Of a DNA stretch of 64,000 nucleotides, positions 15,201-24,476 are shown piece by piece. Every line of letters begins with the position of its first letter. Position 1 is the first letter of the stretch. The position numbers and the translations under genes were made by a program. The notes under the pieces were generated by a model. It was not told the origin of the DNA, made no database searches, and was given only the letters and a program-made list of their open reading frames with translations. Origin of the DNA: Campylorhamphus procurvoides (taxonomy: Eukaryota > Chordata > Aves > Passeriformes > Dendrocolaptidae); the NCBI GenBank assembly GCA_013396655.1, contig WBMV01002673.1, forward strand, positions 249,637 to 313,636, written 5' to 3'.

Positions 15201-16920
15201 CCCAACAGTCTGTCCAACCTTGATCAGGTGTGTTTTATTGTGTTTATTTTGGCTTACTGGGGTGTGGTGGCAGGTCAGCACCTCTCCTTTTTGGCCAAAC
15301 TTCCATCACAGCCAGATGCCAGTGGCAGTCGTGTTACACCCTGCCTTCAAATGAGGCAGGTCTTGATAGCATCAAATATAAATGGTGTGTGGAAACAATA
15401 CTTTCCCCTTCAATGTCTTAAGACAATGAAATTTTCCAGTATACAGAAAAATACCTAGCACAACTGGGTACTTGTTTCTTGAGCTGCCCAGCTTTGACTG
15501 CTTTACTGTGCACTGAGTAATAACCTGGAAATAAGCCTTTTACCGTGATGGATGAAAAAAAGTAGCATAGTGGTTTAATCAGCCAAGTCTAGTCTTCCAA
15601 ACTGATCCAGTTCAGGTCTGATACTACTTTAATACTGTTGGCTAAATAAGTAAATTTCAACAGAATAAGATTAGCAGTTGAAGTGCACAGGCTTTTTCCA
15701 AAAGACTTTGTTTGGAGAGAGATAAAAGCTGGATTTGTCACTTTTATATTTGCACTGGGGAAAAAACCCAAACTTCTTTACAAAAGTTAACCACCTCAGT
15801 ACTATCTGCTTGGGAAGGGGATTGTTCCTCCTACTCTGCACCCTGTGGAAATGGCTACTAACTCTTGTTCTGCACAACAGGATTTGCCAAACAACATGAT
15901 CCACCAGGTGCCAATTAAGTCCCTCCCACAGGAATGGCTGTGGTGTGAAACATGGTGTGATGACTCCTCCAAGAAGAGAGCAAAAACCATTGATCTGGTG
16001 AGTGCAGTTCCCTCACTTTTACATCACAATAAAATGCAGCAACCAATTTTAGAGGCATTTCCCTACCTCAGCCTGTATTGGGACTTAAATGTTTTCCACA
16101 CTTTTCAGCACTCAAGGCTTTTCCTTTAGCTTCAGTATTTCTCTTACCTGGAGCAGTGAGGTTATCATGAATTTTGCACTGTTCCCTAGCTAAAGTACAG
16201 ACACATGTTGTTCACCACCACCAGATTAATCCCAGCAGAGGAAGACACATCTCTGTTCAGTGCAGAAACATTTTGTACACCTGAAGTGTCTGAAGAGCCT
16301 TCATGTTCTGTTTGCAGTGTAACAACCCCATGACCAAAGAGCCCAAGCTGCAGGCAGCCATGCGAATAGTGCCAGAATGGCAGGACTATGATCAAGAAAT
16401 CAAACAGCTCCAAAGTCTTCTCCAGAAGGAAAAGGAAACAGGAACACCAGCTGAGATGCCAGGACAACAGACACACGGTAATCTTTGTTTCCCTGCTTCT
16501 TTGACTTTCTCCCTGCCTGTTGGACTGGTGTTAAATTGTGTCCTCCCTCACCTGTACCATGCACAGACTTGGATTTGGACCTGTTAAATAATCAGGTGGT
16601 GTGATGGGACAGAAAGGCCTTGCTGAGTAAGGCTGGTGTAACTTAACCTGATTCTGAAAGTCAGAGAACAGACTGTTCAGTTCTGCTACAGACCCTCACT
16701 GTTCTTTCAATTTTATGAGCTTGGCCTTATCTGAACCCTTAAAGCAGCACTGCTCTGCATCATGGGTATGAATTGTTCTTTGGACACTGGTACCCTCCAA
16801 AGCACAAGTCTCGGGGGTTTATACTGGTTTTCAAACCAGTCTGCCAATTGAGGCAGCTGAAACTGAGTGCTCACTTTTCTCTCCTCTTTTACAGATCCAG
16901 CAGCACATGTGGAATTATGA
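120..16920 (+). CDS. UGGT1: UGGT1, UDP-glucose:glycoprotein glucosyltransferase 1, C-terminal ~801 residues over 20 exons (5' partial)
   Basis: ER-lumen enzyme that transfers glucose from UDP-glucose to high-mannose N-glycans of misfolded glycoproteins, returning them to the calnexin/calreticulin cycle. Coding exons are 120-214, 851-1057, 1660-1791, 2672-2802, 4903-4998, 5328-5430, 5893-5972, 6402-6591, 8226-8384, 9924-10009, 10350-10434, 11336-11424, 11859-11963, 12533-12617, 13155-13337, 14494-14654, 15113-15227, 15881-15997, 16318-16477 and 16895-16920. Every junction is GT/AG and all phases join without a frameshift. Counting from the first (split) codon, residues 1 to ~250 are the last thioredoxin-like domain, ~250-490 the beta-sandwich region, and ~500-780 the GT24 glucosyltransferase domain with a DAD metal-binding motif at 606-608. 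The protein ends in HVEL, a KDEL-type retrieval signal. Human UGGT1 is about 1555 residues, so roughly half lies left of the window. I prefer UGGT1 to UGGT2 because the sequence is almost collinear with human UGGT1 as I recall it and because HS6ST1, not HS6ST3, is the neighbour. Confidence 0.97.
851..1057 (+). CDS. UGGT1: UGGT1 exon, thioredoxin-like domain
   Basis: 69 codons in phase 0 (residues 33-101), with [13 protein letters not shown] and NFITKMAKE recognisable from vertebrate UGGT1. The acceptor is AACACAG and the donor GTAAGTG. The middle ([10 protein letters not shown]) is the least conserved part compared with human. Confidence 0.95.
1660..1791 (+). CDS. UGGT1: UGGT1 exon, thioredoxin-like domain
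   Basis: 44 codons in phase 0 (residues 102-145), with [20 protein letters not shown]. The acceptor is TTTCAG. The donor GTGAGA starts at 1792, leaving CGG as the last codon. Confidence 0.95.
2672..2802 (+). CDS. UGGT1: UGGT1 exon, thioredoxin-like domain
   Basis: 43 codons plus two bases (residues 146-189), with [23 protein letters not shown] sequence. It ends in a split Leu codon at a GTAAGT donor. The following intron (2803-4902) is the longest in the window part of the gene. Confidence 0.95.
2803..4902 (+). other. UGGT1 intron (2.1 kb)
   Basis: No coding or repeat element recognised. It includes a short 14-bp tandem repeat at 3609-3636 (ACTTCTCATTAATC twice). Confidence 0.85.
4903..4998 (+). 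CDS. UGGT1: UGGT1 exon, end of thioredoxin-like domain
   Basis: It completes a Leu codon, encodes residues 190-220 ([30 protein letters not shown]), and ends in a split Ser codon. The donor is GTATAG. Confidence 0.95.
5328..5430 (+). CDS. UGGT1: UGGT1 exon, beta-sandwich region
   Basis: It completes the split Ser, then encodes residues 222-255, with [20 protein letters not shown] and RLAPLLL. The exon ends in phase 0 at GTATGT. Confidence 0.95.
5893..5972 (+). CDS. UGGT1: UGGT1 exon, beta-sandwich region
   Basis: Short 80-base exon (residues 256-282) encoding [20 protein letters not shown] and ending in split phase at GTAAGC. The acceptor is TTTAG. Confidence 0.95.
6402..6591 (+). CDS. UGGT1: UGGT1 exon, beta-sandwich region
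   Basis: 190 bases (residues 282-345), with [36 protein letters not shown] and DNIYLEE. It is one of the best-conserved stretches and ends in phase 0 at GTAAGAG. Confidence 0.96.
6592..8225 (+). other. UGGT1 intron (1.6 kb)
   Basis: Noncoding, with no recognisable mobile element. Near its 3' end is an imperfect direct repeat of about 20 bp with a 23-bp period (8132-8151 and 8155-8174), rich in A/T and lying about 50 bp before the acceptor. Confidence 0.85.
8226..8384 (+). CDS. UGGT1: UGGT1 exon, beta-sandwich region
   Basis: 53 codons in phase 0 (residues 346-398), with [20 protein letters not shown] and [20 protein letters not shown]. The donor is GTAAGTG. Confidence 0.96.
8385..9923 (+). 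other. UGGT1 intron (1.5 kb)
   Basis: Noncoding. I see no gene, RNA or clear repeat in it. Confidence 0.8.
9924..10009 (+). CDS. UGGT1: UGGT1 exon, beta-sandwich region
   Basis: 86 bases (residues 399-427), with [12 protein letters not shown] and [14 protein letters not shown], ending in a split Ser codon. The donor GTAGGA is weaker than the consensus. Confidence 0.95.
10350..10434 (+). CDS. UGGT1: UGGT1 exon, beta-sandwich region
   Basis: 85 bases (residues 427-455), with [20 protein letters not shown] and KSKIIKVK. It ends in phase 0 at GTGAGT. Confidence 0.95.
11336..11424 (+). CDS. UGGT1: UGGT1 exon, acidic linker before catalytic domain
   Basis: 89 bases (residues 456-485) encoding [20 protein letters not shown] and [10 protein letters not shown], the acidic linker into the catalytic domain. 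It ends in a split Trp codon. The donor GTAAAA is weak. Confidence 0.94.
11859..11963 (+). CDS. UGGT1: UGGT1 exon, start of GT24 catalytic domain
   Basis: 105 bases (residues 485-520). It finishes a lysine/acid-rich linker and opens the GT24 fold with the hallmark [16 protein letters not shown]. The donor GTCAGT is non-consensus at +3. Confidence 0.95.
12533..12617 (+). CDS. UGGT1: UGGT1 exon, GT24 domain
   Basis: 85 bases (residues 520-548), with [20 protein letters not shown] and YLSPTFK. A long T tract and GATAG precede the exon. The donor GTTTGT is weak. Confidence 0.95.
13155..13337 (+). CDS. UGGT1: UGGT1 exon, GT24 domain with DAD catalytic motif
   Basis: 61 codons in phase 0 (residues 549-609), with [20 protein letters not shown] followed by [11 protein letters not shown] and FVDADQ. 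The DAD at 13326-13334 is the DxD motif that binds the metal and UDP-glucose in this family. The enzyme therefore looks catalytically intact here. Confidence 0.97.
13338..14493 (+). other. UGGT1 intron (1.16 kb)
   Basis: Noncoding. It separates the DAD-motif exon from the next catalytic exon. The short open frames in it match nothing I recognise. Confidence 0.8.
14494..14654 (+). CDS. UGGT1: UGGT1 exon, GT24 domain
   Basis: 161 bases (residues 610-663), with [20 protein letters not shown] and [19 protein letters not shown]. This is among the most conserved parts of the catalytic domain. The donor GTACTG is weak. Confidence 0.97.
15113..15227 (+). CDS. UGGT1: UGGT1 exon, GT24 domain
   Basis: 115 bases (residues 663-701), with [20 protein letters not shown] and [17 protein letters not shown]. 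The acceptor is CTGTAG and the donor GTGTGT. Confidence 0.97.
15881..15997 (+). CDS. UGGT1: UGGT1 exon, GT24 domain
   Basis: 39 codons in phase 0 (residues 702-740), with [20 protein letters not shown] and [19 protein letters not shown]. The donor is GTGAGTG. Confidence 0.97.
16318..16477 (+). CDS. UGGT1: UGGT1 penultimate exon, end of GT24 domain and C-terminal tail
   Basis: 160 bases (residues 741-794). [20 protein letters not shown] finishes the catalytic fold. A Gln/Lys/Glu-rich helical segment follows, then a divergent tail that does not resemble the human one. It ends one base into an Asp codon at donor GTAATC. Confidence 0.95.
16895..16920 (+). CDS. UGGT1: UGGT1 terminal coding exon, HVEL ER-retrieval signal and stop
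   Basis: Only 26 coding bases follow a TTTTACAG acceptor. Joined to the previous exon they finish an Asp codon, then encode PAAHVEL and a TGA stop (16918-16920). HVEL is a KDEL-receptor-type signal also seen on ER carboxylesterases; human UGGT1 ends in REEL. That the correct phase yields a retrieval tetrapeptide directly before the stop supports this exon strongly. Confidence 0.9.
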
Positions 16921-17794
16921 TCCATGCGGACAAATTCAAGTGAGACTGTTTCACAGACAATTTTTATATTGAAGGCTAGTTTTTTTCCAGTATGTCTGCA
17001 AAACTGCTGAGTAATTGAATGGGATGATGTATGCATTTTTGTTACTTTCCTTTGGGGTAATTTCTGCATATGAAATAGGATCTGGATTGCTGGAATTAGC
17101 ATTACTATTTTTTTGCTCCTATGGTGGAGATGAAAGAGCCCATGATGGAATTTAGCATTTCAGAAACAAAACTTCAAAATCCACTGGAGAAACCACAGCC
17201 CATTCCTTCAGCTGCCTTCACCACTGATGAAGATCAGGTTAGTCTCAGATCTACCTTGAGAGTCTGGGAATCACAGACATACATCGTAACCTCATCTGAT
17301 GGAGATAATTTGTCCAGGTAACATTATAAGGCTCAGAATTATGCTTTGAATTTGGGACACTGTTTCATCTGCAGGTTTTCAAATGGTTGGAGATACTTCT
17401 CAGATTTGTTGAGTCTGCCCTTGATTTTGTAGCAAATCCAGCATTACTTTGATTTTTCTGTTTCCTATCTTCATTTATCACCCAACTCTTGATGGTTTGG
17501 CTTAGTGTAAAGCTACAATCTCTTCAAATGCCCATCCAAATACAAATGCCTAAACTTACAAAGTAAGGAGAACATGGAGCTCATCCCAGCCTATCTTTGA
17601 ATCAAAGAACCATCCCTTCCTTCCTGCTCAAAGTTTAAATCAGCCTGCAAGACTGGTAGAGCTTTACTCTGGCCGTGGTTTTCACTGATTCATGAATGTT
17701 TTTTGTTTATGAGAAATCTGTGGAAGCTTGGAAATTCATTGTCATGTAAATTTCATTAACTTTATTTTTCTTCCAACAGAGGTGTTGTCACATC

Positions 17795-17800
17795 AATAAA
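17795..17800 (+). terminator. Candidate proximal poly(A) signal of UGGT1
   Basis: First AATAAA after the stop, about 0.9 kb into the UTR, followed by T-rich sequence. It would give a short 3'UTR isoform. Confidence 0.35.
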
Positions 17801-20137
17801 AACTTTGGAGTTCTTGGATCTTAAGCTTTAGTTCCCACTCAGTCCTTTGATCATCCTTTTTGCTTGCACACGTTACAGTCCTAATTTGATTTTGGGGTTC
17901 CTGGATATTTCACTTTTATTTGTTTTCATTCTGTGCACAGACAAGAAAATACCTTATTGCAGGGATTAATTATCCTGGGCTATCATTCATATTCATATCT
18001 TCATTTTTAAAGATGATGCTGCCCTATTCTGTGTTATGAGTAAATAAAAAAAAGCACCTCAAACCCCATTTCCCTCATTCTGTAGGATTATTGTCTGCTC
18101 CCTCTACACCGAAGAGCTGGAGAGTTGAAACATAAGAACTGAAAGTAGTATTTCTGGTACAGAATACATAGCTCCCTATGCAGAAATCCAAATTGGGATT
18201 ACTTTTGTGCCTCCCATGTTTTTATATAGGCTGGAGATCAAATCAAGACCTTACAGAGTTACCAGCTTAGGTATTTCCCACTTTGTGGGGTTTTAAATTC
18301 AGATGGTCTGCCTGGCACTCTGGGAATTACAGGTGATGTGCATTATGCTTCCCACCAAAACTGTTCAGTTAAGGATAAGCAGATTCACAGTAGAAGGACT
18401 TTTTTTTTATTGTAAACCACAATAACGTGCTTGCCAACAAATGAATTACATACTGTGTCAATTAGCTTCTTTTAAACAGCTGATAGAGCACAGATGAGAT
18501 TGTCTTTCCTGTGTTCAGCTACAACCCACTTCAGCCTTGCTGGAGCACATGGAAGAACACAGGATGAGGTGGGCAGGAGCTGTGCACCACCATTCCATCC
18601 AGCGATGGATAAGGAAAGAATCTGCCCAAGCCCTCAGAACAAGAGAAGCTTTCTGTGACACAAGGCCCTCTCCTATCTAGAACTATATTTGTGCTTATTT
18701 TTTCTCCCCAAATTTTATTAGAAGCCATAAAATGAGAATAAAGCAACGTCTTAAATTCAGCACATTTGCAATGCCTTGTTTGGTGTTGAATAAGGAGAAA
18801 ATACTTTTAAATTAAATGTCAGTTACAGTATTATTTTTTTAATTATGCTCCTCCATTCTGATAGTTAATGTATGCCCTTGAATATCCACTCTCCATCCTT
18901 TTTTAAAAAAATTATAAGACCTAGCACGCTTGTTCCCTCTGGTTAATAGAGGCCATGCTTTTCTATTCAGTTGTTATTAAGAAATAAAAGCCATCCAACT
19001 CACAACTGATACAGAAAGAAACCAGAAATGTACAGTGAGATTCTATGCCTTTGCAGTGCCCGTAAGAGTTCTATACCTGTTCTCAAGTATGATAGAAAAT
19101 GCACATGGGACTGATGAGTCTGAATGTGAACTACTCCTGTTTTTCCTTGGTGCCACTATTTATTTGCACCCAAGAATAGCAGTAGTAAAGGGAATAATCA
19201 CTTATTTTGGATCTGTGTATATGATTGCTCTTAGTGCTTAACTGGCCCTTAAAAATATTTTGACAGCTCAATCTAGAAAGCAACTTGAAGTGAAATGCTT
19301 ACTGAAATAGAGCTGCTTCTGATCATATAACTGATGGCCTCGTCCTGTAACTGGTAAGACTGATGATGATGAAAAATAGAAAATGTGGATTACAGAGGTC
19401 ACAGTTTGGATTCCTCAGACTAGAAAGTCCACTTTTGCAGCAAAGCAATGATACTGTTCCCAATCTCTGGCTACAAGCAGTTTGTCCTCTTGGTGGGGAG
19501 TTCACAGTGAGAAATGCCCTGTACTTTACTTTGAAAGGAAGATTTCACTGCCTTATTAGAAAACAAATAGCAGAGAAATAAGTCTCTTTTTCATTTAGCT
19601 CTTGGGGGATGGGTTGTAAAGCAAATGAAAGGGACATGTGCAAAGCAGTAAATATCCAGTCACAGTCTTAGGAAGCAAAACATTTTTTTAAAAATATTAA
19701 TTTTTTGATGCAGCTCTTCTGTAATTTGTTCAAGAATATTCCATGACTTTGTGGCACTGGTATTGGTGACCCAAGGTATTGGGAGTTCCTCTTGACTGCA
19801 TGTTACCTAAGATCACAGTGAGTTTCCCAGGACAGTGGCAACAAGACCTGATGTAATTAAAGCCTCTGCTGTTCCTTACCTATGTCTGTCCTGTCAATTG
19901 TTTTGGGGCTGACAACTGAGGTTTTAATGGTGTTGCTTAGAGTGTGTTTTCACTTCCTGTATTCAAGTGTTGGGATGTTGAAAAGCTAAAAGGGAAAGGG
20001 AGGAGTTCCTCCTGCCTGGTGGTCTCAATATTGGAGTAACCCCTAAAATGAAGAACTTCTGTTAAAGAAACAATAAAAATATTTTATATAAATCTACCTT
20101 TTAGGTATCTTTTTTTTTCAACTCTACCTACTACTTA

Positions 20138-20143
20138 AATAAA
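20138..20143 (+). terminator. Candidate distal poly(A) signal of UGGT1
   Basis: Canonical AATAAA followed at once by a GT-rich element (GATGTGTCTGTGTCAGT). This is the best hexamer plus downstream-element pair after the UGGT1 stop, and no coding sequence intervenes. Confidence 0.5.
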
Positions 20144-21468
20144 GATGTGTCTGTGTCAGTTTCTTCGTTTGATTAGGTTTTACACTGATACCATGGTAAG
20201 CATTTGGAAAAGTGATTCTCCAATAATACTTCGAAGTACAGAACTGTCTGGGTCTCTTTTGGAGCTGGGAATGAATTCCAAACTCCTATAGGACTCTCAA
20301 GCCTCTTAACCAGAGCATCTTTATTAATCAAGGAGATATAAAGTAGACAGCTTGACACAGAAAGCCCAGCTGAATGCCATAGAAATACATATTTGCTTTC
20401 CTACAGTTGGCTGTTTGAACTTGCTCAGGTTTGGAAAATGAGAACAAATGCTAGAAGACAAGGGAAAAGGAAGCAGCCAGAAAGAATAAATAAATGTTAT
20501 GTGCCTATGGCCTCTTCAACCACTAAGGAATTTTGCATTTCCCCACTTTTGCTTTTCAAAGTACAAATTTAAGCATGCGACTGTACATTATGCCCTGTTC
20601 TGTGTCTTTCAGATATTAAACTCAAAATACACACGCTGTTCCCTACCATGTAAGGCTCAAACGGGGCCTGTCGCAGTCAAAGTGATGCACTCACCACAAG
20701 ATAAGCAGGCAGGGAAAAAACAGCAAAAGCCCCAGACATCAGGACATGCTCCTGCTTCCAAGGCAAGACAGATCAACCCCCCAGGGAAAGCAAGAGACCA
20801 GGCTTGCTCAAGGAATGCACAACTCAGCAAGTGAGTTTACCAACTACCATCAGGTTTTGCGCACACAGGAAACAAAATTCACTGGTTTTAATAGCTAAAA
20901 TACCAGAAGAAATTACTGGCTGGTTACAGCAGGGAGCTCTTTTCAGCCTCCCACACTTACGGATTTCCCAAAAGAAGCAGTTCCAGGTGCCTTCCTTTGG
21001 AGCCCAGCCCCAAACTGGAAACTCCTTAATGGTTCTTGAGAGAGGCAATTCGAACTTGAGGTGCTGAGCAAAGCGACCACCTCTACTGAGTGCTGGCTCA
21101 CCTGCCCAAGTCCCTGCAGTGCTTGTATTCCACCTCACTGCCTGCTTTGCACATTCATATCAATCAAAGGAGCCTCCAAGCTCTCCCTCCAGTCCCAGCT
21201 GCATCTTTGCTCTGCCCCCACAGTCCCTTACCTGTTCAGGTGCGCTGCTCCCCTCTCCTGCGCTGCCTCCTGGCACAAGGCTCATCCCTCGGTGCCTTCT
21301 TTGAGCAATCATCCATCTCCAAGTACACCCAGAGGCTTCCTCCAGCTCCTGTGAGATGCCCTCCACACCCCTGTTTGGGAGGCTCTCCGAGGAACGGCTG
21401 CTTCCCTGCAGAACCTCCCGACAAAAAGTGCCTCCTGGCTAAACACCCTAAAAGCAGCCTGCTCCTCC

Positions 21469-21591
21469 TTACCCTCACTGGCCACACCTGGGGCTGCCCC
21501 AGCCCCTCATTACCCTTATTGACCACACCTGGGGCTGTGACATCCCCTCGTTACCCAAATTGGCCACACCTGGGGCTGCCCTGCACGGGAG
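21469..21591. repeat. 41-bp minisatellite, 3 copies
   Basis: Three tandem units start at 21469, 21510 and 21551. Each begins TTACCC and contains CCACACCTGGGGCTG at the same offset. The period is exactly 41 bp with substitutions between copies. Confidence 0.9.
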
Positions 21592-21622
21592 GGGATGGGG
21601 ATGGGGATGCCCTAGGGGGGGG
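21587..21622 (+). other. G-quadruplex-forming motif
   Basis: G runs at 21587-21589, 21591-21594, 21597-21600 and 21603-21606, separated by loops of 1, 2 and 2 bases, with a further 8-G run at 21615-21622. This fits the strict G4 pattern with very short loops. Folding in vivo is inferred. Confidence 0.75.
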
Positions 21623-21720
21623 CAGAGCCAGGCCCTCCTTTTGGGGGATGGCTGCAGTACCCCCTGTTCATCAACACGTGTAGCAGCAGGGATTTAAGTG
21701 CCAGCCAAGATCGCAGATTA

Positions 21721-21820
21721 GCTTAGGGATGGGGGCTTAGAGGGGGACTTAGGAGTGAAGGTTTAGGGGGGGCTTAATGGTTAGGCCTTAGGAGTGGGGG
21801 CTTAGGGAGGGGGTTAGGGG
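21721..21820 (+). repeat. Degenerate TTAGGG-like G-rich array
   Basis: TTAG occurs at 21723, 21737, 21749, 21763, 21781, 21788, 21802 and 21814, mostly 12-14 bp apart and mostly followed by G runs. It looks like a decayed G-rich simple repeat. It is not a true (TTAGGG)n telomere tract, because the unit is nearer 13 bp. Confidence 0.65.
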
Positions 21821-23005
21821 ACAGCAATACAACAACACGTGGGTTTCCTGAAGATATTAAAAAAAAATTCAAGACCTGCCACAAAGTGCCTCAGCTCTCC
21901 CTGGCCTCAGAAAACACACACGACCCTCTCTCTAGCTGCACCAGAGCAACATTCTACAACCTCCTTCTCAGCATTATTGTGGGTAATTCCCTGACCTGGA
22001 AAGGAGATGACTCCTTGGAGTTCTGACCAGATCAGAGCACTTTCCTTCTCACTGGCACACTCCTGAACAGGGAAGCATGAGTGATTTCTCAGCTATCTTT
22101 TCCTTTTAACATTTGCTTACTAACATCCCACATGGGCAAAATGCTTTGAGGGCTGAACACAAGCCTCTGTGTTTTCAAGTCTGGCAACAACCAGCAGCCA
22201 CTGGTATTTCCTTGGGGCTCCCAGGAAGAAAAATTCAACACAAAAAAACCTTCCTCATTTAACTAAGCTGTAACACAGTGTGTCTGGAGAATGGCAACTA
22301 TGGACACCTCTTGGCTTCTGCTCTTCTCCACTATTTCACACTGAAACCTGCATTGGGTTACCTTCATGCAATCCAGGATTAATGTGTGAGAAATGGTCCT
22401 GTATAACAGGATGTGCTGCCTTTCTGTCACCTCCCACCTTGTACCAAGTGAAGCAAGTGACACTTAAGAAAGAACCCACTCTTAGCCCAGCCTCTGCCTC
22501 CAGAAGGCAGTGGATATCTTCTGGAGGTGGTTCAGAGCATGGAAGAACCTATGTACTCCTCTTTTATAAGGGCATGAAGGAAAGGAAGGTCACAATTTCT
22601 CTACAGTTACCGAAGTTCCAGCATAACAGCCCCTGGGTTTCAGTGATGGTGTTTTTCTTGCCAGCACAAAAGAGCACGAGAGCTTTGGATTCCATCCTAC
22701 CCTCGAAAAGCCTGACACAGTTTGGCAACCTCCAGCTTGTCTGTCTTTATCCTGTTATGCTCATCCTCTGCAGCTCTTGCCCTCCAGCTTTCCAAACAAT
22801 TCAGCATCATTTCAGTCACAGAAACTTGTGCTTTAAATACTGAAGGTAATATATGACTGAATCTATGGAAGTGCAGAAAGCATTTGGCACCTTACAGGCA
22901 AAGGTCTTCCCATAAGGCATCTGTGCTTAAAAACCCCCAAACAGAACATCAGTATGAGAAGAAGGGCTGAGGGAGAAACACCACGGACTAGAAAAAAGAT
23001 TTTGG

Positions 23006-24475
23006 AGAGGGAGAAACACACCAAAGCACTTTTAACACAATGAAAAAGGCAGCTGGACTACCTAAGAGGTGAATGATAGAGGCAAGGGCTGCTGTAAGGA
23101 ACACACCATTTCCCATCTACCACCTTCCCATCCCACCTGCCCATCCAAGATGACTGCCTCACAAACTCTCATTTCCATTTCTTTTGAGTTTTGGCTAATC
23201 CAGACCTGCAGGCCACCTTTACGAAGAACAAGGAAGAAAGATGAAACAATTTGTTTTCACAAAGAAGCCACAGAGGGTGGGGGAAAATAACCCACAACCA
23301 AAAGTATGACAGCTAATGAGATTCCCAGACACAGAGAAAACAAACAAACAAAAGAAATATGCTGATGTAGTTTGCAATTCTAGGCCTGCCACAGATGTTA
23401 CAGGCACTATGAATTGTAAGTGCTTCTACTTAATAAAGTTCTTTTCCCTTGTCAAGAAGACTAAAATATACACAAAAGGGTGGGCCTAGAGCAGAAAGCC
23501 CCTAACAAGCAATGCCAACAAATGGCAGTTCACTTAATGAGGAGACAGTAAAGCCTGTTTGAATGGCATGCAAGCAGAAAGCTTTATTTGATGCTGTAAT
23601 TGTTCCTCCCAACGCTGCCCCTGCAGATGCATGGTTTGATTTTCCTGTGACAGTCCTTAAATGTACCTATAAGAAGCTCACACCACATGAACACGTCTGC
23701 AGAGCTCAGCTGGCAGGCCAGCAGCCACCCCTGCTGGAGGACATTGTAGTGCCACACACAGCCCATGCCACAAAGCTCAGCTTGGGCAGAGCCTTAGCCC
23801 ACTGAGGCATGACCCTGTCTCTGTGTGTGCCCTGGCAGAGTTGATCCTGGGTTTGTTCCTCACTGGAGAAGGCAGTGCCTTTCTCTGCCCGTGGCATGGC
23901 ACACAGCACTAGCCAGAACAGAGGCAGACAGGCAGATGGATGGTAAAAACAACCTCTAAATTATTAAGCCACTGCAAAGAAGAAACAAAGAAGTCTGACT
24001 ATATGTTCAGATTAAACATTGATTCCAAAAGGTTATGGATGCCTCTCTGTAAGGGTAACATAGACCAGGCCATGCCCATCAACACCAGGGCTTCAGCCAG
24101 CACTCTGGCCCCCTATTTTACATACTTTCCTGTGACAATCTTTCCAAGTGGAGGAGCAAAATCATTTGCCTCACAACAGTAATCAGAAATAAATCCATGG
24201 AAAACTATGCAGAACAGTTGTGATAAAGGCTCCAATGATAACATCAGGTAGGATCCTATCAAGAGTTTCTCCTCAAACAGGACCACTGTTTTCACCCCCA
24301 AACCAACAAACTGTTGGTCATTTTAGCTGTTTCAGAAGGCCAGACTGCCCTCAGAACAGAAGACCACACACTCTTTAATTCTTTGCAGTCACATCACACT
24401 TGAGCAAAATCTAACAAGGAGCAGATCTCTCAGTCCAGAAGGTTGTGCATCTCTCCCAGTGACACTGTTCCCAGA
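23006..24475. repeat. 1470-bp direct duplication, copy 1
   Basis: Starts AGAGGGAGAAACAC and ends GTTCCCAGA. The same sequence recurs 1471 bp downstream, with identical open reading frames on both strands. It contains no recognised gene; the short frames inside are chance. Confidence 0.95.
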
Positions 24476-24476
24476 N
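24476..24476. other. Single N at the duplication junction
   Basis: One undetermined base sits exactly between the two 1470-bp copies, marking a contig join. Its position suggests the contig ends overlapped and were not merged. Confidence 0.95.

Larger units (their letters stand above)
16921..20165 (+). other. UGGT1: UGGT1 3' untranslated region (likely extent)
   Basis: A/T-rich sequence after the UGGT1 stop with no coding evidence. It contains several AATAAA hexamers (17795, 18043, 18737, 18983 and 20138), so shorter isoforms are possible. The end is placed at the hexamer with the best downstream GT-rich element. The 3' boundary is inferred. Confidence 0.55.
20166..23005. other. Intergenic sequence between convergent UGGT1 and HS6ST1
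   Basis: No gene recognised. The centre (about 21.1-21.85 kb) is GC-rich and holds a minisatellite, a G-quadruplex motif and a G-rich TTAG array, listed separately. The open frames across it (up to 197 codons at 21090-21683) come from low-complexity GC-rich sequence. Confidence 0.7.

Noticed and set aside
120..16920. UGGT2 instead of UGGT1
   Set aside because: The match to remembered human UGGT1 is close along all exons, and the neighbour is HS6ST1, the UGGT1-linked paralogue.
21090..21683. 197-codon + strand open frame in the GC-rich intergenic patch
   Set aside because: It runs through the 41-bp minisatellite, is Pro/Leu/Ser-rich with no domain, and overlaps long open frames in other frames and on the opposite strand. 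GC-rich low-complexity sequence explains it.
21721..21820. Interstitial telomere sequence
   Set aside because: TTAG units are spaced mostly 12-14 bp apart and irregular, not (TTAGGG)n. A decayed G-rich repeat is the safer reading.
22280..22843. 187-codon + strand open frame
   Set aside because: No recognisable family and no splice or promoter context; treated as chance.
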